The notes below the pieces were generated by a model. The model searched no databases. It worked only from the letters and a program-made list of their open reading frames with translations, and was not told the DNA's origin. The position numbers and the translations under genes are program-made. DNA of 64,000 nt from Ailurus styani (lineage: Eukaryota > Chordata > Mammalia > Carnivora > Ailuridae): positions 389,868 through 453,867 of the forward strand of contig LNAC01000684.1 of assembly GCA_002007465.1 (NCBI GenBank). Direction: 5' to 3'. Position 1 is the first letter of the stretch, and each line of letters begins with the position of its first letter. This document shows positions 57,476-64,000 of this stretch, one piece after another.

Positions 57476-57682
57476 GGCGCCCCTGGGTGGCTCAGTCACA
57501 GGTGACTCGGCCTCAGCGTGAGACTCAGGTCATCATCTCGCTCAGGGGATGAGGCCCCACAACTGGCTTTGCACTCAGTGCTGAGTGGGTTTGGGATCCT
57601 CTCTCATTCTCCCTCAGCCCACATGCCTCCTCCCCACTCTCTCTCTTAAAATCAATCAATCAATCAATCATCAATCAATCAA
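57476..57682 (+). mobile_element. CAN-SINE, old, with (AATC)n tail
   Basis: GGCGCCCCTGGGTGGCTCAG start, strongly diverged middle, and a tail that has become an AATC tetranucleotide array (57651-57681). Confidence 0.88.
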
Positions 57683-57689
57683 AGTTTGG

Positions 57690-58735
57690 CTTCCCTTTCC
57701 TAGGGAGACTTCTATGATACATTTGATTTAAGCCTATTTTTATTATACATCTAAGTTATCTACAGCAATTAGAATCATACTGTAAAGGCAGAAATAAAAT
57801 TAAATATCTTGTTTGATTTGTTTGTTTGTTTTAAGCAAATTCTGATTGGGATATACAGAATAACAAGCCCATGGAATGGTTCATGACATTTCTAAATGGG
57901 CATCAGTGTAGATGTCAATAAGTATTAGAAAGTCCTAGAATTCTATACAAGTTAACAAGTTACTCTGATGTTCCTTTTGGGGCTTTTTTTTGGTACACAT
58001 GGAACTCAGAACCTTTATAAATCAAACCAAACCAAACCACATAACGATAATATGTGTGAGATTTCTTTTTGCTTGAATACTGAGAAAACCAGTAGAAAAA
58101 ACCAGATTTGCTTCGCTAAACTGTGTGTAGAGCCTGAATCTTTTGACTGTCCTGAACCCAGACTAGCACTTGAAAACAGCCCAAGTGTCTTGGACACACC
58201 ACTGTCTGCTTCATATTCCAGCCAGAATCTCATTTATTCACTCACAGTACATGCTGATACCCAGGACCTTCCTTTTGGAGACGCAATAAATGTTATTCAC
58301 CCATAAGGGCAATCTCGATGACCTTGAAAAAGAGTATTTTCAAGGATACAGCTCTGGGTTTAACATTCCATGTGGTTTTCACAGACAATGACTTCCAAAT
58401 ATTTGATTATTTGCCCATATTTTTATCCAGGTTTCCATTCAGAAATGGGGTTTATTTTAAAAAGAAAAAGAAATAAGAAATGAAGCATATTTGTAAATTT
58501 TTGAGCTTTTGTCTTTCGTATGTATGAGGTTTATCAAAGCTATCAGGGCTCACAAGTTCAGGTCATGCATGGTTTTTATGAAGCATATTGAGACTTGACA
58601 GAAGGTACATTTTATTGCTACTGCTCTTTTATTGCCCACATCATTCAGGTCTGAAAGAAAGCGTTTAGGAGGCTGCTTGATTCATGTAGAGTTCATATGG
58701 AAATTTCAGGCAACAATTGAACTACAGCTATATTT
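57690..58735. other. Unique sequence, no gene seen
   Basis: The plus frame at 57968-58306 (112 codons) is among the longest frames outside repeats but has no recognised domain and no start or splice context. No repeat assigned. Confidence 0.4.
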
Positions 58736-58736
58736 C

Positions 58737-58787
<51 letters not shown>

Positions 58788-58789
58788 GC
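58737..58789. repeat. (TCTA)n tetranucleotide microsatellite
   Basis: About 13 TCTA units, probably polymorphic. It produces the artefactual Tyr-Leu-Ser-Ile repeat in the frame across it. Confidence 0.97.
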
Positions 58790-59006
58790 CTACCTTTCTA
58801 TCATCTTTTGTTTTTCTTTTGCATCTTAGGATTTCAATTGTATTTTGTAAATTTGTGACTCTCTTGTAGTTCACTTGTCTCCTTCTTAAGATTCTGTCCC
58901 ATTGGTGGGTATTCTGGCCAGTTGGCTGAATTGGGCCATTCTAGGATACACAAAACTCTATGCCTTGTTCTTCAAGTTTGGGTCCATAAATAATCCTTTG
59001 GTTTTC

Positions 59007-59453
59007 TTTTTATTATTGTTACTATTTATTTTTATTAACATATAATGTATTATTTGCCCCAGGGGTACAGGTCTGTGAATCATCAAGCTTACACAGTTCA
59101 CAGCACTCACCATAGCACATATCTTCCCCAATGTCCATAACCTATCCATCCTATCCCTACCCTACCACCCCCCAGTAAATCTCAGTTTGTTTCATAAGAT
59201 TAAGAGTCTCTTATGGTTTGTCTCCTTCCCGATCCCATCTTGTTTCATTATTTTTCCCTCCCTACCCCCCACAACCCCCCGCCTCTTAAATTCCTCATAT
59301 CAGAGAGATCATATGATAATTGCCTTTCTCTGATTGACTTATTTTGCTTAGCATAATACCCTCTAGTTCCATCCACATTGTTGCAAGTGGCAAGATTTCT
59401 GTTTTTTGATGGCTACATAGTATTCCATTGTGTGTGTGTGTGTGTGTGTATAC

Positions 59454-59485
<32 letters not shown>

Positions 59486-59693
59486 CACATCTTCTTTATT
59501 CATTCATCTGTTGATGGACATCTAGTTTCTTTCCATAGTTCGGCTATTGTGGACATTGCTGCTATAAACATTCGGGTGCATGTGCCCCTTCAGATCACTT
59601 ACATTTGTATCTTTAGGATAAATACCCAGTAGTGCTATTGCTGGGTCATAGGGTAGCTCTAGTTTCAACTTTTGAGGTTCCTCAAAAAATCTG
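59007..59693 (-). mobile_element. 5'-truncated L1, antisense
   Basis: 3' UTR in antisense (ACATATAATGTATTATTTGC, GATTAAGAGTCTCTTATGG) then the ORF2 C-terminus (ATGGCTACATAGTATTCCAT, TTGTGGACATTGCTGCTATA). TG/TA repeats have expanded within it at 59430-59485. Short TSD TTGGTTTTC at 58998-59006 and 59694-59702. Confidence 0.92.
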
Positions 59694-59702
59694 TTGGTTT
59701 TC

Positions 59703-60580
59703 ACAGAGCACACCAGAGTAAGGTGGGGGAGGCAGGAAGGTGGCAGATTTCTGAGATGTTTAGCAAGCCATCTTCGGGCATTCAGCCTCATCTAAAACCT
59801 GCTCATTGGAATTTGGGGCTCCCATTGAATAGTTGAGATTAAACTGTTCAGACTCCTGGCCAGGGCAAAAGAAAAGGCAGGCTCCAGGGTTTGTAAGAGG
59901 AAGCAGATGTTATTTTAATGAGAAGAGAGTATTACAGTCCAGTTCCCCATGATGGTTTCTACCAGCTTGGACATGGCTTCTTGTTGAAAAAGACAGGAAT
60001 CTTCATAACAGATTAGTAGAGCTGATTTTGTGGTATATTTAAAGTAATAGACTTGGGGCAGTCAAGGAATTTCCACACCAAATGTGTGAGACACTGAGTA
60101 TTTCTTGGTCCACGTCCATGCGGTGTATTCATAAGAATCACAGGCGAGTGTGCATGTGTGCCTTGAATAGTATTAAATCTCAACCAGGTTGAGATTAACC
60201 CTATATAGGGTTGTCAGAATAAATTAAGTTAAAATCGCTTTCTCAGTTACATCAAACATCAGTGTGGAAAAGCACAATAATGATAGCAATTTAGCCACAA
60301 GTGTTTCCAACAGACCATGTGCTGGACTTCATTCAAGTGTACAGATAAATCAAAATCACTACAGTTAGAGTTTGGGGATAGCTACACTATATGTGTGTGC
60401 TGGAAACTATTTGGAAGGTTATTACAATTGCAACATTTAACGAGGGATTGCTACTTCACTGTGGATACTGGTTATGACAGTGAGGTCCCTCAATAGTTAG
60501 TGTTGCTGCTGATAGATACCAATCATATTGCCTCCGAGACGTTGGCATATGGAGAGGCCCTCAACTAGGCAAATCTCAAA
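59703..60580. other. Unique sequence with two abutting palindromes
   Basis: No repeat family or exon recognised. Perfect palindromes lie at 60176-60196 and 60197-60212 (see findings). Confidence 0.45.
60176..60212. repeat. Two contiguous perfect palindromes
   Basis: AATCTCAACC / A / GGTTGAGATT (60176-60196) is followed without a gap by AACCCTATATAGGGTT (60197-60212), a perfect 16-bp palindrome. Confidence 0.9.
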
Positions 60581-60920
60581 GCTATCATTTATTCATGTCT
60601 CCTGCCCATTCTTTAATAGGATTATTTGTTTCTTGGGTGTTCAGTTGTATCAGTTCTTTATCGATTTTGGATACTAACTCTTTAACAGATATGTCATTTG
60701 CAAATATCTTCTCCCATTCCATAGGATGCCTTTTAGTTTTGTTGTTTCCTTCTCTGTGCAGAAGCTTTTTATTTTGATGAAATCCCAATAGTTTATTTTG
60801 CTTTTATTTCCTTTGCTTTAGGGGACGTATCTATGTTACTATGGCCAATGTCAGAGACATTACTGCCTGTGCTTCCTTCTGGGATTTTTATGGTTTCAGG
60901 TCTCACATTTAGGTCTCATC

Positions 60921-61956
60921 ATCTCTCTCATCTTCCCCTCTGATTTACACCAATTCACTTTTCCTTTCCTTCTCCTAATGTCCTCCATTTTATTCCTTAT
61001 GTTCCACAAGTAAGTGAAACCATATAATAAGGAAACAGTCAACAAAACAAAGAGACAACCCATGGAATGGGAGAAGATATTCACAAATGACACTACAGAC
61101 AAAGGGCTGATATCTAAGATCTATAAAGGACACCTCAAGCTCAACGCCCAAAAACCAGATAATCATGTCAAAAAATGGGCAGAAGACATGAACAGACACT
61201 TCTCCAAAGAAGACATACAAATGGCTAACAGACACATGAAAAAATGTTCATCATCACTAGCCATCAAGGAAACTCAAATCAAAACCACATTGAGATACCA
61301 TCTTACACCAGTTAGAATGGCAAAAATTAACAGGACAGGAAACAACAAGTGTTGGAGAGGATGTGGAGGAAGGGGAACCCTCTTATACTGTTGGTGGGAA
61401 TGCAAGTTGGTGCAGCCACTTTGGAAAACAGTGTGGAGATTCCTCAAAAAATAAAAAGTAGAGTTACCCTACATCCTGGCAATTGCACTACTGGGCATTT
61501 ACCCCAAAGATACAGATGCTGTGAAAAGAAGGGCCATATGTACCCCAATGTTCATAGCAGCAATGTCCACAATAACCAAATTGTGGAAAGAGCCGAGATG
61601 CCCTTCAACAGATGAATGGATAAAGAAGATGTGGTCCATATATAACGGAATATTACTCAGCCATCTGAATGGATGAATATCCAACTTTTTTTTTAAAGAT
61701 TTTATTTATTTATTTCACAGAGGGAGAGAGATCACAAGGAGGCAGAGAGGCAGGCGGTTACCCCAAAGATACAGATGCTGTGAAAAGAAGGGCCATATGG
61801 GCCTCGATCCCAGGACCCTGAGATCATGACCTGAGCCAAAAGCAGAGGCTTTAACCCACTGAGCCACCCAGGTGCCTGAATATCCAACTTTTGTATCAAC
61901 ATGGACAAGTCTGGAGATTATGCTGAGTGAAATAAGTCAAGCAGAGAAAGTCAATT
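60921..61956 (-). mobile_element. Young inverted L1 inside the older L1, without poly-A
   Basis: 61031-61956 is ORF2 C-terminal sequence on the plus strand, including the Cys-rich motif (C-x3-C-x7-Y-x4-C, with Tyr in place of the usual His, near 61355-61405) and a stop at 61452. 60921-61030 is the immediately downstream L1 segment on the minus strand (starting TATGGTTTCACTTACTTGTG). The two segments are contiguous in L1 coordinates but point opposite ways. There is no 3' terminus, poly-A or visible TSD. Confidence 0.75.
61690..61876 (-). mobile_element. Young-subtype CAN-SINE carrying an L1-derived 42-bp patch
   Basis: Outer parts are normal (AAAGATTTTATTTATTTATT; CCCACTGAGCCACCCAGGTG). Perfect 16-bp TSD TGAATATCCAACTTTT lies at 61674-61689 and 61877-61892. 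Positions 61758-61799 replace the usual GCAGGCTCC...CCCGATGC block with L1 sequence identical to 61499-61540. Confidence 0.95.
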
Positions 61957-62302
61957 ACTACTGCTTAGTAATATAACTTGAAGTCTGGAATTGTAATACC
62001 TCCAGTTTTGTTTTTCTTTTTCAAGACTGCTTTGGCTATTTGAGGTATTTTGTGTTTCCATAAAATTTTGGAGTTATTTGTTCAAGCTATTCAGATGGCC
62101 AATAGACACATGAAAAGATGCTCAACATCACTCAACATCAGGTAAATGTAATAATAATAAAAACGAGATATCACCTCACACTTGTCAGAATGGCTAAAAT
62201 CAAAAACACAAGAAACAACAGGTGTTAACAAGGTTGCAGAGAAAAGGGAACCCTCATGGACTGCGGGTGGGAATGCAAACTAGGTAGCCACTCTGGAAAA
62301 CA

Positions 62303-62342
62303 GTATATATACACACACATATATATGTGTGTGTGTATATAT
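62303..62342. repeat. TA/CA/TG palindromic dinucleotide tract
   Basis: TATATATACACACACA followed by TATATATGTGTGTGTGTATA forms a near-perfect hairpin within the L1. Confidence 0.85.
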
Positions 62343-62623
62343 GTCACATCTTCTTTATCATATATATATTCCATCCTATATTTTAATATTATTCCATTAT
62401 ATATAATATACAAAATGGAATATTATTCAGCCAAAGAAAGGAATTAAATCTTTCCATTCGCAACAACATGGATGAAGCTAGAGAGTATTATGCTAAGTGA
62501 AATAAGTCAAAGAAAGAAAAATACCATATGATCTCATTTATATGTAGAATTTAAGAAACAAAACAAATGAGTAAAGGAAAAAAAGAGAGAGGGAGAGAGA
62601 GTCAAACAAAGAAAGAGACTCTT

Positions 62624-62804
62624 TTTTTTTTAAAGATTTTATGTATTTATTTGAGAGAGAGATAGAGATAGTGACAGAGATGAGAGAGAGAGCACGAGTT
62701 GGGAGGAGAGAGAGAGAGAGCCCGGTGTGGGACTCGATCCCAGGACCCTGGGATTGCGACCTGAGCCAGAGGCAGATGCTTAACCAACTGAGCCACCCAG
62801 GAGT
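62624..62804 (-). mobile_element. CAN-SINE with extra 5' sequence inside its TSD
   Basis: AAAGATTTTATGTATTTATT, ACTCGATCCCAGGACCCTGG and CCAACTGAGCCACCCAGG. TSD AGAAAGAGACTCTT (62610-62623) against AGAAACAGACTCTT (62846-62859). About 41 bp (62805-62845) lie between the SINE 5' end and the TSD. The usual GCAGGCTCCCTGCTGAGC block is deleted. Confidence 0.92.
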
Positions 62805-63057
62805 ACTATATACCTCTTTAAAATATAGAACTTCATAATGTAATAAGAAACAGACTCTTAACTATTGAGAACACACTGATGGTCACCAGAGGGGAGAGGG
62901 GTGGGGGTTGGGTGAAATAGGTGATGGGGATGAAGGGGTGCAACTGCTGTGGTGAGCACCAGCTATTGTATGGAAGCGTTGGGTCACTCTATCGTATACC
63001 TGAAATTAATATAACACTGCATGCTAACTATACTTGAAATAAAATTTAAAAACTTTA

Positions 63058-63178
63058 TAAGGAGGGGGATGGGGGTAGGGTGGGCCTGGTGGTGGGTATT
63101 AAGGAGGGTATGTATTGCATGGAGCACCGGGTGTGGTAATTCATAAACAATGAATTATGGATCACTGAAAAAAAAGTA
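63058..63178 (+). mobile_element. L1 3' end (young type)
   Basis: GGTGGTGGGTATTAAGGAGG, GCATGGAGCACCGGGTGTGG, TGAATTATGGATCACTGAAA and poly-A. It sits directly after the older L1 3' end. Confidence 0.88.
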
Positions 63179-64000
63179 TATATATACATATATATATATA
63201 TTTACAATACATCAAATAAAAGATAAAATAATTTCAAAGAAGTAGTAATAAGGAAAACAAAACATAAAAACAAAAAATAAATAAAAATCAAAACTTAATA
63301 AAATAAAAATAAAATTCACTTTATCTACACAAAATCAAGATGATTAAAATATGGAGAAAAATGCATGAGAGATATATATATACAGAGTATTAAATCAATA
63401 AAAGGTTATCCTGGAAAATGCTCTGAAAATGCATCAATCTAACTTGTGAAGTAAATTCAATATTCAAAATGGATTTGAGAACAATTATTATCTTAGGCAA
63501 GCTGGTTTCGGAGATGTGTGCACATGGACATGAATACATTTAGATATTTTAGTGACGTTAAGATATGAAATGAATGAAATTGGTTAAGAGCAATATCACT
63601 TGTAATACCTGTTTTACTGTGTAAACACATTTTTATATTAAAAAGTGACTGCAATGGTTATTCTAACAACCTATTACTATGTTACAAAATATGAAATATA
63701 TGATCTGACTATTAGTAAGAGCGAGACTTTATATTCTGTTGACATAAAGCACACAATATGGGATTTCGTGTTCAGGTTAGCAGTAGGATGCTAGCAGGTT
63801 ACGGGGTATCATTGTGTGGGAGAGCTCTCTACCAGCAGCAAAGAAGAAACGATCTGTCAGGACTGTTTTCCTGAGGCATGGTGCAAATAATTCTCTGTCA
63901 AGGCTCCTACTTAGTTATACAGCTGCAGAGAAGGTCTGATCTAGGATTCGTGCCAAATGTTATGTTCTATACAGGAAAATGGGACAAATCTGCAAAATTC
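63179..64000. other. AT-rich sequence, no gene seen
   Basis: A TA repeat at 63177-63203 and an A-rich stretch to about 63320, then unique sequence to the end of the window. Confidence 0.5.

Larger units (their letters stand above)
60582..63045 (+). mobile_element. Older L1 with 5' inversion, interrupted by a young L1 and a SINE
   Basis: The sense part covers 62088-63045: ORF2 from CAGATGGCCAATAGACACAT, then the 3' UTR, ending in GAAATTAATATAACACTGCA. The inverted upstream part covers 60582-60920 and 61957-62086 on the minus strand. The inverted part ends in L1 coordinates near AATGGGCAGGAGACATGAAT, and the sense part resumes only about 30 nt further along the L1, which is the signature of twin priming. 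Frames are destroyed. Confidence 0.8.

Noticed and set aside
57968..58306. 112-codon plus frame
   Set aside because: Starts at a Phe/Leu-rich stretch in unique DNA without Kozak, splice or homology evidence that I can see.
61014..61454. 146-codon frame that looks like a real protein
   Set aside because: It is the C-terminal part of L1 ORF2 in a rearranged copy; a retroelement fragment, not a host gene.

Overview
This window is vertebrate, and very probably carnivoran, genomic DNA. It has no bacterial-style coding density. It carries at least 22 copies of the tRNA-derived carnivore SINE (CAN-SINE/SINEC, 5' end GGGCGCCTGGGTGGCTCAG, AAATAAATAAAATCTT tail), several L1 elements with carnivore-type 3' ends, and older mammalian MIR, L2, MaLR LTR and hAT remnants. 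Nine of the SINEs belong to a younger subtype (GTGGGTTAAAGCCTCTGC, with CTTCCTCCTCTC further on). I associate that subtype with mustelids (ferret, mink, marten, otter type); this comes from memory and is the least certain part of the species call.

I find no convincing protein-coding exon, functional RNA gene, CpG island, CRISPR array or bacterial feature. The window reads as a gene desert or the inside of a large intron. Every open frame of notable length is either an L1 ORF2 piece, an LTR or SINE read-through, or a chance frame without recognisable protein character.

Layout: 1-9 kb is mostly unique sequence with a CA repeat, two SINEs, a MaLR LTR, L1 3' ends and a 35-nt U6 snRNA 5' fragment framed by a perfect target-site duplication (TSD). 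9-16 kb holds old LINE/MIR remnants and an approximately 1.4-kb hAT-like transposon relic. 16-22 kb holds LTRs and SINEs. About 22.2-28.0 kb is one decayed ancient L1 in sense orientation, invaded by a younger 5'-truncated L1 that is itself invaded by a SINE, plus another SINE and an LTR-like insert. 28-49 kb alternates unique sequence with SINEs, MIR/L2 and LTR pieces, including two SINE pairs. 49.5-51 kb has two L1s with 5' inversions. 56-63.2 kb is L1-rich and ends in a nest of two inverted L1s, SINEs and an L1 3' end.

Two single-N gaps (27129, 55179) look like unresolved contig joins. The first sits between two identical 98-bp copies. The second sits at the end of a SINE and is followed by what looks like the SINE-free allele.

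I did not find a new biological system. The observations most worth a second look are structural: a SINE in which an internal block has been replaced by a perfect 42-bp copy of L1 sequence 259 bp away; a young inverted L1 without poly-A or TSD, with apparent loss of target sequence, inside an older twin-primed L1; a SINE insertion carrying about 41 bp of extra 5' sequence inside its TSD; the U6 fragment; two abutting perfect palindromes; and two repeat-free AT-rich stretches that could be conserved enhancers.
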